This document shows, one piece after another, positions 42,497 through 52,946 of a stretch of 64,000 bases of DNA. Every line of letters begins with the position of its first letter. Position 1 is the first letter of the stretch. This DNA comes from Planococcus wigleyi (GTDB lineage Bacteria; Bacillota; Bacilli; Bacillales_A; Planococcaceae). Under the pieces are notes generated by a model that searched no databases, was not told the origin of the DNA, and saw only the letters and a list, made by a program, of their open reading frames with translations. The stretch lies in assembly GCF_014836985.1 (NCBI RefSeq), contig NZ_JACSPU010000005.1, positions 345,499-409,498 on the forward strand, given 5' to 3'. The translations under genes were made by a program, and so were the position numbers.

Positions 42497-42591
42497 CCTG
42501 CTATCCCCTTTGCAACCATCTACGTTCTTTTCTCTCTATCATAATCATTTTCACGCAAAAGCGATAGTTCTTTTTGTCTATGTACTAAAGA

Positions 42592-43791
42592 CTATTGTTT
42601 AGCTGATTTTATTTCATAGATACGGAATTTCGTCATGGAAATCAAGCCCAATACAGGACCGATGCTCAATACTGCAAACACCCACTCCCACCCGATAATG
42701 CTTTGCACAATTGGAATTAAATTGATTGAGAAAATGGTGATCAAAAACCCGATGCACATTTGGAATGTCAGAGCTGTCCCTAAATACGGAGCATCTGCAA
42801 ATTCCGTTACCGCTGCTGAAAATTGGGCAGAATCGGAAATCACAGACATCCCCCAAATCACTGCGACCAGCAACGTCAGCCATAAAGCCTGTCCGAACGT
42901 GAAACCGATGATAACTGAACAGGCACCACTGACTCCGAGAGAAAGAACGGTCAGCCGCGACCTCCCCAATTTGTCTGCCACTAAACCACCCAATACACTT
43001 CCAACTGCTCCTGCAACTCCAATCGATAAAAAAGACGCAAAAGCAATGGTCGCCGGATTGATGTGAGAGGAGGCACTGGCAAAGCTGGCGGCAAGAAAAA
43101 CAGGAAGCCACGTCCACATTGCATACAATTCCCACATATGGCCAAAATAGCCGTAGTTCGCCAGCATGACAGGTTTATTGAGCAGCACTCGTTTAATCAA
43201 TTTAAACGAAAATACCATTCCTTGCGAAGAATCTGGGGCATCTCGTACGAGCCAGTTCATAATAGCCGCCGCAGCCAAGGCCAGCAGCGAGCTAACGACG
43301 ATGACTAACTTCCAATCCAATGTGGAAGAAAAGATACTGATAAAATGAGGCAGAGACGAACCTAAAGTCAATGCCGCAATCAAAATCCCAAGTGCCAATC
43401 CTCTTTTTGATGGGAACCATTGTGAAAGCATTTTGACTGCGGTCGGATAAACGCCGGCAAGTGCCATGCCGGTCAATACCCGCAGTGTAATGCCGATAAG
43501 GGCACTGTCGGGAATCATCAGCAAGCCATTAATCAGCGCTCCCGCCACTGCGGAAAACGCAAAAACTTTCCGTGCATTAAAGCGATCTGAAATGCCGAAG
43601 CAGACGCTGAGCAATGTACCGATGATAAAACCAACTGGAACCGAGGCCGACAACCAGGCTTCCGTCCATGTAGTGAGATTCCAAAGCTCCCTCAATTCCG
43701 GTCCCGTCACACTTGCACTGAACCATAAACTCAAGGCAAACAGTTCTGCTAGGGCAATCCAAAATAAGGCCGTCCATTTTCCTGCTGCCAT
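42592..43791 (-). CDS. MFS transporter
   Basis: 399 residues, about 12 membrane segments. The signature between helices 2 and 3 reads GISDRFNARKVF and its counterpart in the second half GGLVADKLGRSRLTV. The overall pattern (GVYPTAVKMLSQWFPSKRGLALG) resembles NarK/organic-anion MFS members. Substrate unknown. GGAAGATT precedes the ATG. Appears monocistronic. Confidence 0.9.
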   Translation of the reverse strand: MAAGKWTALFWIALAELFALSLWFSASVTGPELRELWNLTTWTEAWLSASVPVGFIIGTLLSVCFGISDRFNARKVFAFSAVAGALINGLLMIPDSALIGITLRVLTGMALAGVYPTAVKMLSQWFPSKRGLALGILIAALTLGSSLPHFISIFSSTLDWKLVIVVSSLLALAAAAIMNWLVRDAPDSSQGMVFSFKLIKRVLLNKPVMLANYGYFGHMWELYAMWTWLPVFLAASFASASSHINPATIAFASFLSIGVAGAVGSVLGGLVADKLGRSRLTVLSLGVSGACSVIIGFTFGQALWLTLLVAVIWGMSVISDSAQFSAAVTEFADAPYLGTALTFQMCIGFLITIFSINLIPIVQSIIGWEWVFAVLSIGPVLGLISMTKFRIYEIKSAKQ

Positions 43792-43912
43792 TTCAATCTT
43801 CCTTCCAAAAAACGCTCTGGCTTTCTTCTTTCCTTATCATAGAACAGCAAAAGCAAATAAGATAGGCGACAACTCCACAGCACCCTTTCATGAATGACGA
43901 TTTCACCCAACT

Positions 43913-43951
43913 AAAAACCCTTCACCAGGTTTAAGGACTGATGAAGGGTTT
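43913..43951 (-). terminator. Terminator after dicarboxylate/amino-acid symporter
   Basis: AAACCCTTCA pairs with TGAAGGGTTT around a 17-base loop, and TTTTT follows on the minus strand. Confidence 0.8.
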
Positions 43952-43988
43952 CAGAATTCAGCTTGTTGTTAAGTTCTTTATTCCACTA

Positions 43989-45257
43989 TCACTTGAAGTT
44001 CCAAGCACTGAGCTCACCAGCTGGAATTTCATCAGAGATGAAGTCTGCTGCCGGCTCATCGATCCACAGTTCGTTTTCAGTGGCGGCCACCACGACCGCA
44101 GCTGAAGCGTCGCCAACCACGTTGACAGACGTTCTGAACATATCGAGGATTCGGTCAACTCCGGCAACCAAAGCAATTCCTTCAAGCGGCAGACCGGCTG
44201 CACTTACGACCATTGCCAGCATAATCAGGCCTGCACCCGGAACTCCGGCTGCACCGATGGAAGCCAAGATCGTCGTCAAAATCACAATCAACAATTGGGA
44301 CAGTGAAAGCTCCACTCCAGAAACCTGGGCAATAAAGACGACTGCGATGCCTTGATAAATAGCTGCACCGTCCATATTCAGGGTTGCGCCAAGAGGCAGC
44401 ACAAAACTGCTTATTTTTCTGGAAACCCCCAAGTTTTCCTGGGTGTTCTTGAATGTTACAGGCAAGGTCCCCGAGCTGCTGCATGTACTGAACGCAACGG
44501 CAGCAGCTGGAGCGACTCCTTTAAAGAATTTCAATGGACTGGTCTTCCCTAAAGTTTTGACCGCCAGCGAATAGACGACAGCTGCATGGAATAAGCAGGC
44601 AAGGGCCACCGCCAAAATCAATTTCGCCAAAGGCAGCAAGACGGATAATCCGTATTGGCCGACAACCGGTGCCACTAGCCCTAAAACACCAATTGGAGCG
44701 AATCGCATGATGATGCCCGTTATTTTATACATCACCTCTGCAAATCCTTCAAAGAAGCGGTAAACAGGAGCAGCCGGTTTTCCGACTAACGTAATCGCCA
44801 ATCCAATAAATACAGCGAAAAAGATAATCTGCAGAATATTCCCCGAAGCAAGCGCTTCAAACGGATTTTCCGGAATGATATTCAGCAAAGTGGCGATGGC
44901 GCCGCCTGTTTCATTTACTTCCACCGTAGTTTCCGGAATGCTGAGATCAAGCCCTTTTCCTGGAGAAATCAAATAAGCAAATCCCAAACCAATGACAACG
45001 GCAATCCCGGTTGTCGCCAAATAATACGAAATGGTTTTTATGCCGATTCTCCCTAATTGTTTAGGGTCTCCTGTGCTGGCGATTCCGACGACCAGCGTCG
45101 CCAATATTAAAGGTGCAATGATAAATTTGATCAGCCTTAAGAACAAGTCGCCCAAGGGCGCGATGACGTCAATTGCCGGACCAACAATAATGCCCAAAAT
45201 GACTGCCACAGCAAAAGCGATTAGAATTTGTGCCAGAAGATTCCCTTTAATTTTCAT
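43989..45257 (-). CDS. Dicarboxylate/amino acid:cation symporter (DAACS)
   Basis: 422 residues of the GltP/GltT/DctA fold. The serine-rich re-entrant loop FSTCSSSGTLPVTFKN and the LPLGATLNMDGAAIYQG segment identify the family. It takes up glutamate, aspartate or C4-dicarboxylates with H+ or Na+; the exact substrate is not clear. AAAGGGGTGGG precedes ATG 45257. It lies 43 bases after threonine synthase on the same strand, and the two may be co-transcribed. Confidence 0.93.
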   Translation of the reverse strand: MKIKGNLLAQILIAFAVAVILGIIVGPAIDVIAPLGDLFLRLIKFIIAPLILATLVVGIASTGDPKQLGRIGIKTISYYLATTGIAVVIGLGFAYLISPGKGLDLSIPETTVEVNETGGAIATLLNIIPENPFEALASGNILQIIFFAVFIGLAITLVGKPAAPVYRFFEGFAEVMYKITGIIMRFAPIGVLGLVAPVVGQYGLSVLLPLAKLILAVALACLFHAAVVYSLAVKTLGKTSPLKFFKGVAPAAAVAFSTCSSSGTLPVTFKNTQENLGVSRKISSFVLPLGATLNMDGAAIYQGIAVVFIAQVSGVELSLSQLLIVILTTILASIGAAGVPGAGLIMLAMVVSAAGLPLEGIALVAGVDRILDMFRTSVNVVGDASAAVVVAATENELWIDEPAADFISDEIPAGELSAWNFK

Positions 45258-45300
45258 GATTCGCCCACCCCTTTAACGTATCAGCATTTCCCTATCTGCT

Positions 45301-46518
45301 TCAGGAATTCACAGTGATCGAATCGCCGATTTCCAGAATTGGCACATCGATATTCACGGTATCCGGGTATTTAATGCCCGCTCCGGTATTCAAAGCGACA
45401 ACCGTTTCGCCTTCTTTGATCCAGTCTTGTTTTCGCAACTCACGGATGGCCACAAAAACGGCCGCGCCTTCAGGACAGATAAAGGAGCCTTCAAGACGGG
45501 CAATTTTTCCTTGTTCCGCAAGCATTTCCTGATCGTCCACGGCAATAGCGCAGCCCTTTGTTTTGTAGATGGCATCCAACACCAGGAAATCGCCCAGCGC
45601 TTTCGGCACATTGATGCCAAAAGCCTGTGTGCTGGAATTTGCCCAGAATTCGGACTCGTGCTTTCCTTCTTCCCAGGCTTTGACAATCGGCGCGCAACCC
45701 GTCGCCTGAACAGCCACCAAGCGCGGCAGATTGCCCTCGATCCACCCCAGTTTCTTCAGTTCATTCAAGGCTTTATAGATGCCGATCAAGCCCACTCCCC
45801 CGCCAGTCGGGTAGAGAATGACGTCCGGCATTTCCCAGCCCATCTGTTCGGCAATTTCCAAACCCATCGTTTTCTTGCCTTCGATGCGGTATGGCTCTTT
45901 TAGCGTCGATACATCGTACAGGCCAAAGTCCTTTACAGCTTGTCCGACGATTTTTCCGGCATCGCTGATCAGTCCATTGACTAAATACAGATTCGCCCCG
46001 GACAAGGCCACTTCGTTGCGCGTGATTTTCGGTGCGTCCTGCGGCATGACGATGGTCGATTGGATACCGGCTTTGGCGCCATAAAGGGCCCACGCAGCCC
46101 CCGCATTGCCGTTAGTCGGCATTGCGAATTCCTTGACGCCCACTTCCTTCGCCTTGGACACGCCGACAGCTGCGCCTCTTGCTTTAAACGTCCCTGTCGG
46201 CACCAATCCCTCGTCTTTCATATAGAGATTTTCCACATCCATGTCTTTTCCAAGGGCTGGCATCGCTATCAGCGGCGTCATGCCCTCGCCTTGCGACACC
46301 ACGTTCGCTTCGTCTTCCACCGGCAACATCTCATGGTATCTCCATAAAGTCGGCTGCCTTTTTTCTACCTCATCGCGTTTCAGATCCGCTTTCAGTTCGT
46401 CCCAATGGTAATCCACCAATAATGGCGAACCGCATGTGCATAATTGATGCTGTTGCTTCGTATCGTAAACGGCCTCGCATTTTGGGCAATAAAGATGGGA
46501 TATGTAACTGTATTTCAA
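45301..46518 (-). CDS. thrC: Threonine synthase
   Basis: About 405 residues, PLP fold type II. An N-terminal zinc ribbon (CPKC and CTCG) precedes the catalytic domain; the PLP Lys is in GTFKARGAAVGVSKA, and NGNAGAAWALYGAKAG and TGGGVGLIGIY bind the phosphate. It makes threonine from phosphohomoserine. TTG 46518 has GAGGAG at 8 bases; the GTG at 46527 overlaps it. It is unlinked to hom and thrB here, so a second copy may exist elsewhere. Confidence 0.9.
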   Translation of the reverse strand: MKYSYISHLYCPKCEAVYDTKQQHQLCTCGSPLLVDYHWDELKADLKRDEVEKRQPTLWRYHEMLPVEDEANVVSQGEGMTPLIAMPALGKDMDVENLYMKDEGLVPTGTFKARGAAVGVSKAKEVGVKEFAMPTNGNAGAAWALYGAKAGIQSTIVMPQDAPKITRNEVALSGANLYLVNGLISDAGKIVGQAVKDFGLYDVSTLKEPYRIEGKKTMGLEIAEQMGWEMPDVILYPTGGGVGLIGIYKALNELKKLGWIEGNLPRLVAVQATGCAPIVKAWEEGKHESEFWANSSTQAFGINVPKALGDFLVLDAIYKTKGCAIAVDDQEMLAEQGKIARLEGSFICPEGAAVFVAIRELRKQDWIKEGETVVALNTGAGIKYPDTVNIDVPILEIGDSITVNS

Positions 46519-46557
46519 TGTGAACACTCCTCTTCCATGGATTTTCCTGACAACAAT

Positions 46558-46580
46558 AGCCCGGAAATCACCCCCGGGCT
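46558..46580 (-). terminator. Weak hairpin after cysI
   Basis: AGCCCGG pairs with CCGGGCT around a 9-base loop. The T-run is poor (ATTGTTG), so termination is uncertain. Confidence 0.4.
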
Positions 46581-46601
46581 ACTGATTGGACTTTAGTTGA
46601 T

Positions 46602-48317
46602 TCAGCTATGGAAATTAAGACCAGACGTGACCGGTGCCACATAACCGGCGCGGATCACGAAATCGCCAAAATGTTCATTTTCCTGGCGTTCTTTTGCAAA
46701 TTGGAAAAAGATCGGTTTCAGCGTTGCTAAAATCTCTTCTTCTCCAATGTTCTCGCGGTACATTTTGTTCAACCGGTCTCCTGCAAAGCCCGCACCTAAA
46801 TACATATTGTATTTTCCGGGCGCTTTGCCGATAAAGCCGATTTCCCCCAGTGCAGGGCGTGAACAGCTATTCGGACAGCCTGACATGCGGATGATGATTT
46901 CTTCGTCACGCAGGCCTGCTTCGTCCAGCGTATCTTCGATTTTGCTGATCAGCACCGGCAAATACCGTTCCGCTTCTGCCATTGCCAAACCACAAGTCGG
47001 CAATGCCACACACGCCATCGAATTCTGGCGCAGCGCTGAATTTTCTTTGCCGTCAGTCAGTCCGTATTTTTCTACTAAAGCATCAATTTTCGCTTTGTTT
47101 GTCGCTGTGACATTGCTGATGATCAAGTTCTGGTTGGCGGTCAAGCGGAATTCCCCTGTGTGGACATGGGCAATTTCACGGAGCCCCGTCATCAATGGGT
47201 AGCCATCAAAGTCTTTGACGCGGCCGTTCTCGATGAATAGCGTCAAATGCCATTTGCCGTCGCTTTCAATCCAGCCATAACGGTCGCCGTTGCGGTCGAA
47301 CTGGAAAGGTCGCTCTTCTTCAATCTCCCAGCCGAGGCGCGTGTTCAGTTCATTTCTGATCCAATCAAGGCCCAGTCTGTCGACAGTGTATTTGAAACGG
47401 GCATTTTTCCGGTCCGTCCGGTTTCCGTAATCACGCTGGATGGTCAGGATTTTCTCGCCGACTTCATTGACTTTATCCGGCGGGCAGAATCCAATGACGC
47501 GCGCCAATTGCGGATACGTATTCGCGTCGCCATGCGTCATGCCCATGCCGCCTCCCACCGTAACGTTGAAGCCTTGCAGCTTGCCGCCTTCCAGGATGGC
47601 AATAAACCCAAGATCCTGGGAGTAGATGTCGACATCATTGGCAGGAGGAATCGCAAAACCGATTTTGAATTTCCGCGGCAAATAATAGCGCCCGTACATC
47701 GGCTCCACTTCTTCTGCTTCGTTGCTGTCGACGACTTTTTCTTCATCCAGCCAAATTTCATGATAGGCTCTTGTTTTCGGAAGCAAGTGTTCACTTAATT
47801 CGCGGGAGATGTCATAGACTTCTCCGTGAACATCCGACTGATACGGATTGGATGTCGACATGACGTTCCGGTTGACGTCCCCGCAAGCGGCAATCGTATC
47901 CATCAGGGCATGGTTCATTTCCTGGATGGTGCTCTTCATATTCCATTTCAAAATGCCGTGCATCTGGAAAGTCTGGCGTGTCGTCAGCTTTAAAGTGCCA
48001 TTGCCATGTGTGTTTGCCAGGTTGTCCATCGTCAGCCATTGATGCGGCGTGGCAACGCCTGCAGGCAAGCGGACACGGATCATGAATTGGTAGGCAGGCT
48101 CAAGTTTCTGCTGGGCACGTTCGTTGCGGATATCCCGATCATCCTGCATATAGCTGCCGTGGAATTTCAATAGTTTGGTGTCTTCATCCGGAATCGAAGC
48201 CGTCAAACGCTCCGCAAAGCTTTCTTCAATATTGCCCCGCAAGTAGTTGGTTCGGTCTTTGATGACCTCCATTTCACTTGGAGTGCCTTCTATGTCAGTC
48301 AATTCTTTAATTTTCAT
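46602..48317 (-). CDS. cysI: Assimilatory sulfite reductase, hemoprotein beta subunit
   Basis: 571 residues. Siroheme/4Fe-4S ligands are seen as [17 protein letters not shown] and [17 protein letters not shown]. It reduces sulfite to sulfide with electrons from CysJ. AAAGGAGC precedes ATG 48317. The gap to cysJ (118 bases) carries a fragment of a type B repeat. Siroheme comes from the sumT, sirB and sirC genes nearby. Confidence 0.97.
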   Translation of the reverse strand: MKIKELTDIEGTPSEMEVIKDRTNYLRGNIEESFAERLTASIPDEDTKLLKFHGSYMQDDRDIRNERAQQKLEPAYQFMIRVRLPAGVATPHQWLTMDNLANTHGNGTLKLTTRQTFQMHGILKWNMKSTIQEMNHALMDTIAACGDVNRNVMSTSNPYQSDVHGEVYDISRELSEHLLPKTRAYHEIWLDEEKVVDSNEAEEVEPMYGRYYLPRKFKIGFAIPPANDVDIYSQDLGFIAILEGGKLQGFNVTVGGGMGMTHGDANTYPQLARVIGFCPPDKVNEVGEKILTIQRDYGNRTDRKNARFKYTVDRLGLDWIRNELNTRLGWEIEEERPFQFDRNGDRYGWIESDGKWHLTLFIENGRVKDFDGYPLMTGLREIAHVHTGEFRLTANQNLIISNVTATNKAKIDALVEKYGLTDGKENSALRQNSMACVALPTCGLAMAEAERYLPVLISKIEDTLDEAGLRDEEIIIRMSGCPNSCSRPALGEIGFIGKAPGKYNMYLGAGFAGDRLNKMYRENIGEEEILATLKPIFFQFAKERQENEHFGDFVIRAGYVAPVTSGLNFHS

Positions 48318-48336
48318 GATAAGCTCCTTTCAATGT

Positions 48337-48378
48337 TGAAGAAGTCGCTCCAGGCGGACGCCTTCCGCTCTACTTCCT
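48337..48378. repeat. Type B repeat fragment between cysJ and cysI
   Basis: GAAGTCGCTCCAGGCGGACG and CCTTCCGC resemble the start of the elements at 41508 and 50335. It lies inside the cysJI transcript. Confidence 0.5.
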
Positions 48379-48435
48379 ATGGCCATGCAGTTAAAAATAT
48401 AAAAAATCATCGACTCACACATGATGCAGATTCCC

Positions 48436-50274
48436 TTAATAAACATCGCGCAAGTAACGTTTGTCGCTGCGCATGGAAGTCAGGTACTCTTCCGCTTGCT
48501 CTGCACTCATAGTGCCTTCCTGCTCCAGAATAGCTGCTAATGTAGCATGGACATCTTTGGCCATGTATTTTTCATCGCCGCAGACATAGACATTCGCGCC
48601 AGCTTCCAACCATTGATACACTTCCTGGCTCTTTTCCATCAAACGGTGCTGAACATAAATCTTTTCTGCCGTATCCCGGGAGAAGGCGACATCCATCTTC
48701 GTCAGGACGCCATCCTTCAACCATCTTTGCCATTCAGTCTGGTAAAGGAAATCGGTGACGAAATGCTGTTCACCGAAGAACAGCCATGCGTCTCCTTGTG
48801 CATCCGTTTCTTCCCGTTCTTCCATGAAAGCACGGTAAGGAGCGATGCCTGTTCCAGCACCGATCATGATGATCGGCGTCTCCGGATTTTCAGGCAAACG
48901 GAAACTATTATTGCTTTGGATGAACACCGGGAGCGTTGCGCCGGCTTCTGAACGTTCTGCACATTGCGTCGAGCAGACGCCCGTCCGTTTCCGTCCGTTC
49001 GCTTCGTAGCGCAATGCGCCTACGGTCAAATGAACTTCATCCGGATTCGCTTTTGCACTGCTGGCAATCGAATACAGGCGAACCGGTATTTTGCGCAGGA
49101 TTTTAATGAATTCAGCAGCAGGCACTTGCCATGGGCCGAAATCTTCCGTTAAATCGATCAGATCTCTTCCATAAATGTAGGCCTGGAGCTGTTCTTTGTT
49201 TTCAGGTTCCACTAAATTGTTCAGCGCATCGCCTTGTGCAAAAGCAGCCGCTTTTTCAAGCAACGGCTTCGACAGGCTGGTGATTTCAAAAGTCGTAATC
49301 AATGCGTCGCGCAAGGAACTCGTCTCGCCTTGCTTGTTGATCGATACCGAATCATTTGGATTCCATCCTGCCGCCGCAATCAATTGATCAACCAGCTTGT
49401 CTTCGTTTTCAGGAACAATCCCCAAGCTGTCTCCCGGTTCGTATTGCAGGCCAGACCCTTCCAAATCGAGTTCCAGATGGCGCGTTTCTTTATTCGACCC
49501 GCGCCCATTTAAATTGATATTTTCCAGAACTTCCGCGTTGAACGGATTGCTGCGGGAATAGGCAGGCTTGCTGGCAGCTGGAATTTCTTGAGCAGCCGAA
49601 GCAGGTCCCGGACCAGGACGATCTGTTTCTTTGTCTTTGTTCAAGATGCTGAAGACGCCGTCGAACCATTCCTCTGCCGGTTCTTCAAAATCCAAATCGG
49701 CGTCTACACGCGGATGAATGCGTTTGGCACCCAATTCCTCCAGACGCTTATCGAAATCCTTCCCGGTCTGGCAAAAGAATTCGTAGGAGCTGTCCCCCAA
49801 TGACAACACCGAGAACCGGACATCATCAAGCTTCGGAGCACGTTTGCTGTGCAGGAAGTCATAAAGAGCAAGGGCGTTATCCGGCGGATGGCCATCCCCG
49901 TGCGTACTGGTGATAACCAATAAATCTTCAACTTTCTTCAAGTCTTTCGGTTTAAACTCGTCCATTGGCGTCAGTTTCACTTGATAGTCTTTATCCTGAA
50001 GCTTTTTCGAAACCTCTTTGGCAACCGATTGGCAGTTGCCGGTATGGGAGCCAACCAGAATGGTGATTTCACGCGTGGCAACCGGTGCACCGCCTTGCTG
50101 TGCATACCATTCCAATCCGGGTTGTTCCTGTACCGCTACTGTGGCGGCTGATTGTGTGCCGGCCAAATAGCCGTTCAGCCAAATTTTCTGATTGTCGGTC
50201 AGCATCGGCAATAAGCGATTGATAAGTTCGACCTGTTCCTGATCGAATGGGCTGTTCATTGTCTGCAATTGCAA
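48436..50274 (-). CDS. cysJ: Sulfite reductase (NADPH) flavoprotein alpha subunit
   Basis: 612 residues: an N-terminal extension of about 60, flavodoxin domain (ITILVGSHTGNCQSVAKE, TSTHGDGHPPDNA), FAD domain (RLYSIASS, VCSTQCAERSEAG) and NADPH domain (IMIGAGTGIAPYRAFM, YVCGDEKYMAKDV). The TTG start at 50274 is 7 bases after GAGGTG, and the beginning MQLQTMNSPF matches Bacillus subtilis CysJ, which supports it. It passes NADPH electrons to CysI. Confidence 0.97.
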   Translation of the reverse strand: MQLQTMNSPFDQEQVELINRLLPMLTDNQKIWLNGYLAGTQSAATVAVQEQPGLEWYAQQGGAPVATREITILVGSHTGNCQSVAKEVSKKLQDKDYQVKLTPMDEFKPKDLKKVEDLLVITSTHGDGHPPDNALALYDFLHSKRAPKLDDVRFSVLSLGDSSYEFFCQTGKDFDKRLEELGAKRIHPRVDADLDFEEPAEEWFDGVFSILNKDKETDRPGPGPASAAQEIPAASKPAYSRSNPFNAEVLENINLNGRGSNKETRHLELDLEGSGLQYEPGDSLGIVPENEDKLVDQLIAAAGWNPNDSVSINKQGETSSLRDALITTFEITSLSKPLLEKAAAFAQGDALNNLVEPENKEQLQAYIYGRDLIDLTEDFGPWQVPAAEFIKILRKIPVRLYSIASSAKANPDEVHLTVGALRYEANGRKRTGVCSTQCAERSEAGATLPVFIQSNNSFRLPENPETPIIMIGAGTGIAPYRAFMEEREETDAQGDAWLFFGEQHFVTDFLYQTEWQRWLKDGVLTKMDVAFSRDTAEKIYVQHRLMEKSQEVYQWLEAGANVYVCGDEKYMAKDVHATLAAILEQEGTMSAEQAEEYLTSMRSDKRYLRDVY

Positions 50275-50334
50275 ATTGTTTCACCTCGAAATTAGTTTAT
50301 TTTTTATAATTAATTCATACAAGGAGCGTTGATT

Positions 50335-50465
50335 TGAAGAAATCGCTCCGGGTGGACGCTTTCCGGCGGGCTTGCGCCGAACTAACTCGGGCCGGCTGCC
50401 CGAGTGGATTTCGGCACTTCGCTGATCCCCAAGGAGTCGCCACCCTTCGCTCTTTCTTCTAAGGG
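50335..50465. repeat. Type B repeat upstream of cysJ
   Basis: GAAGAAATCGCTCCGGGTGG and ACGCTTTCCGGCGGGC begin an element that ends with AAGGAGTCGCCACCCTTCG. It belongs to the same family as 41500-41815. It lies between the hemD-like gene and the cysJ start; the rest of this 298-base gap is A/T-rich with no clear feature. Confidence 0.6.
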
Positions 50466-50572
50466 TTGTGGGGTTAGAAACAACTATAAGATAAATTGCT
50501 GTTTATTAAATTAAGATATGGAGCAAAATAATTATCAATCTATGTTATCTATCTTCATCCTCTAATCTGCCG

Positions 50573-51382
50573 TCACACAAGCTGCTGGCGGTAATGATGA
50601 TCGATTGCTACAATCATCGCACCCATCTTCTGGTGTTCGGGCTGCAGCACTTGGTTGATGCCATGGTTTTCCAGCTCTTGGGCGGTGACTTTTCCGACGG
50701 CCACTGCCAGCACCCGGTCATTGAAAGCGTTGACCAGCCCTTGGCTTTGATTCGATTCAGCGAAGATATTCCTGACCTGTGTTTTACTGGTGAAAACGAT
50801 GGCATCCAAGGATTGCTCGATGATCGATTGTTTTAATTGGTCCACTACTAAAGAATCCGGTCTTTCATAGGAATAAGGGCGGGATAAGTAGACCGAGTGG
50901 CCATTTTCCTCCAATATGCTTTTCAATTTATCGTCGTCCTGGTCGTAGGCCTGCAAAAAGATCCGCTGCGGACTCTTGCCTTTGTATTCTTCAGCTAAAG
51001 CCGCGAGCAGGTTATTCATGGTGCCGTCTTCTGAAACATGAACCGGCTCTAAGCCATGTTCTCTGATCCATTTCATTGTTTTGCTGCCTCGAACGGCCAG
51101 GTTTGTTTCTTTCAACTTATCGATATAGCGCGACTGAAGCCCGATGCTTTCTGCGGAATCGGTTAAGGTTCTTGCTCCAATGCCCGTTGTGAAGATTGCC
51201 CAGTCGAAAGATTCGGCTAAAAAATCTGTGATGTTCTGTGAGCTGATGTCTTCGTTCAGCCGCTGTCTTCCCTGAATCGGGAGAATGACAGGTGTACCGG
51301 ACTGTTTTTCAATCAGCAAGCTGATTTCTTTTGCAGCACGGACTGCGGCGACGCCTATTTTTTTTCCGGCCAATCCATTCAT
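50573..51382 (-). CDS. Uroporphyrinogen-III synthase (HemD-like)
   Basis: 269 residues with the two-lobed HemD pattern: an early DWAIFTTGIGARTL, and IVFTSKTQVRNIF followed by AVGKVTAQELENHGI near the end. It closes hydroxymethylbilane into uroporphyrinogen III, the substrate of SumT. It is the fourth gene of the cysH run, so it could supply siroheme separately from the general heme pathway hemD. ATG 51382 has AAGGAG at 9 bases; the TTG at 51388 is too close. Similarity to HemD is moderate. Confidence 0.8.
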   Translation of the reverse strand: MNGLAGKKIGVAAVRAAKEISLLIEKQSGTPVILPIQGRQRLNEDISSQNITDFLAESFDWAIFTTGIGARTLTDSAESIGLQSRYIDKLKETNLAVRGSKTMKWIREHGLEPVHVSEDGTMNNLLAALAEEYKGKSPQRIFLQAYDQDDDKLKSILEENGHSVYLSRPYSYERPDSLVVDQLKQSIIEQSLDAIVFTSKTQVRNIFAESNQSQGLVNAFNDRVLAVAVGKVTAQELENHGINQVLQPEHQKMGAMIVAIDHHYRQQLV

Positions 51383-51404
51383 GTTCAATCTCTCCTTGTG
51401 TCGT

Positions 51405-52157
51405 TCACCACGTCAATTGTTGTTGATTTTGCAGCGCTTCCTGTGCTCGTTCGGCGAGGGCATCCACCATTGAAGGATGATCACCTAAATACCCGCATAA
51501 AATGATTTGCTGTCTGTCTGTAGACAAAGTGTTGATTTTTTTCTGCATTGATTTCACCAAAAGTCCCGTGAACCATAAATAAGGAACGACGAAAATCTGT
51601 TTGCTGCCGGAATTGATGGAAGCTTGCAATCCTTCATCAAATGACGGGGCGGCTGCGGCCAAATAACAGACCTCCACCTTCGGCACATTTGCTTTCACTG
51701 CCAGTTTCACAGCAATTTCTTCAACCGAACGGGTGATTTCCGAGCTCTTCCCGCCTCTTCCGACCAATAGAATCTTCGCTTCAGGCAATCGTTCCACAGC
51801 CGTCTCCTGTAAACGCTCAGCTAAAATCTCAACGAGCCGATCTTGGACACCAAGCGGTTTTCCATAAGTAAAGCGGATGTCCGGGTAACGCAAGGCCGTT
51901 TTTTTAACTTCATCTGGAATGTCTTCGTAATAATGTCCGGCGCTCAACAACAGGACCGGCACAATTGCAATGTCTGTTGCGCCTTGTCCGACAAGGCTGT
52001 CGATTCCTTCCCCGATATCCGGACTGGCCAGTTCTAAAAAGCAGGTTTCATGAAGAGCCACATCAACCTTTTGATGGACCTGCTCCATAAATGCCATCGC
52101 TTCATGGCGCGTTTCTTTCACACGGCTCCCGTGGCTTACGTAAAGTACAGCCTGCAT
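51405..52157 (-). CDS. sirB: Sirohydrochlorin ferrochelatase (SirB/CbiX)
   Basis: 250 residues. Two CbiX-like halves: AVLYVSHGSRVKETRH with the metal-binding His, VPVLLLSAGHYYEDIP, then ILLVGRGGKSS and VVPYLWFTGLL. It inserts iron into sirohydrochlorin to make siroheme for CysI. AAGGAG lies 8 bases before ATG 52157. Between sumT and the hemD-like gene. Confidence 0.92.
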   Translation of the reverse strand: MQAVLYVSHGSRVKETRHEAMAFMEQVHQKVDVALHETCFLELASPDIGEGIDSLVGQGATDIAIVPVLLLSAGHYYEDIPDEVKKTALRYPDIRFTYGKPLGVQDRLVEILAERLQETAVERLPEAKILLVGRGGKSSEITRSVEEIAVKLAVKANVPKVEVCYLAAAAPSFDEGLQASINSGSKQIFVVPYLWFTGLLVKSMQKKINTLSTDRQQIILCGYLGDHPSMVDALAERAQEALQNQQQLTW

Positions 52158-52169
52158 GTCACCATCTCC

Positions 52170-52946
52170 TTATCCCACGTGGGCGGCAAGCTGGAATTGC
52201 TGTTCGTTCTGCAGCTGCTCATACCATTGCAATTTGTCTCTCAATCGGACCACTTCTCCCACCACAATCATCGATGGATTCTCGAAATCCTTGGCGTTTC
52301 GGACAATGTCTTCGAGTGTTCCCGTGACTGTCCGCTGGCGTTCCGTTGTTCCCCATTCAATCAAGGCGATCGGTGTCGTCGGCTTCAGGCCGTGGCGCAT
52401 CAAGCGGCCACAGATTTCAGGCAGCTTGCTGACGCCCATGTAGATGCACAGCGTATCCATGCTTTTGACGACATGTTCCCAGTACTCATCCTGATCGACG
52501 CCCACTTTGCTGACGCCAGAAATAAAGGCTACGGATGAACTGTAATCCCGGTGAGTGACCGGAATTCCGGCATAAGCTGGCGCTGCAATTCCTGCAGTGA
52601 TTCCCGGAACAATCTCAAACGGAATATTGTGGTCGACCAGTGCTTCCGCTTCTTCTCCGCCTCTTCCAAAAACAAAAGGGTCTCCGCCTTTCAGGCGTGT
52701 CACAGTCTTTCCTTGCAGCGCGAACCGGCAAAGCAGCTCGTTGATTTCTTCTTGTTTCAATGAATGGTTATCGGGTCTTTTGCCGCAATAGATCAATTGG
52801 GCATGTTCTTTCGCTTCGTCCAGCAATTCCTGGTTTATTAAGCGATCATAAAGGATGACATCGGCCTTCTGGATGGCCTTCAACCCTTTCACTGTAATCA
52901 AATCAAGGTCGCCTGGACCTGCACCGACTAAATAGACTTTTTTCAT
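52170..52946 (-). CDS. sumT: Uroporphyrinogen-III C-methyltransferase
   Basis: 258 residues, SUMT family. Motifs: YLVGAGPGDLDLITVKGL, LKGGDPFVFGRGGEEAEAL and CIYMGVSKLPEI. It adds two methyl groups from SAM to form precorrin-2. TAGGAAG is 3-4 bases before ATG 52946, a short spacing. It is a single-domain enzyme, not the CysG fusion, so a separate SirC is required and is found at 59063. Confidence 0.94.
   Translation of the reverse strand: MKKVYLVGAGPGDLDLITVKGLKAIQKADVILYDRLINQELLDEAKEHAQLIYCGKRPDNHSLKQEEINELLCRFALQGKTVTRLKGGDPFVFGRGGEEAEALVDHNIPFEIVPGITAGIAAPAYAGIPVTHRDYSSSVAFISGVSKVGVDQDEYWEHVVKSMDTLCIYMGVSKLPEICGRLMRHGLKPTTPIALIEWGTTERQRTVTGTLEDIVRNAKDFENPSMIVVGEVVRLRDKLQWYEQLQNEQQFQLAAHVG

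Noticed and set aside
47247..47798. 183-residue plus-strand frame
   Set aside because: Antisense to cysI, where siroheme-enzyme motifs are unbroken.
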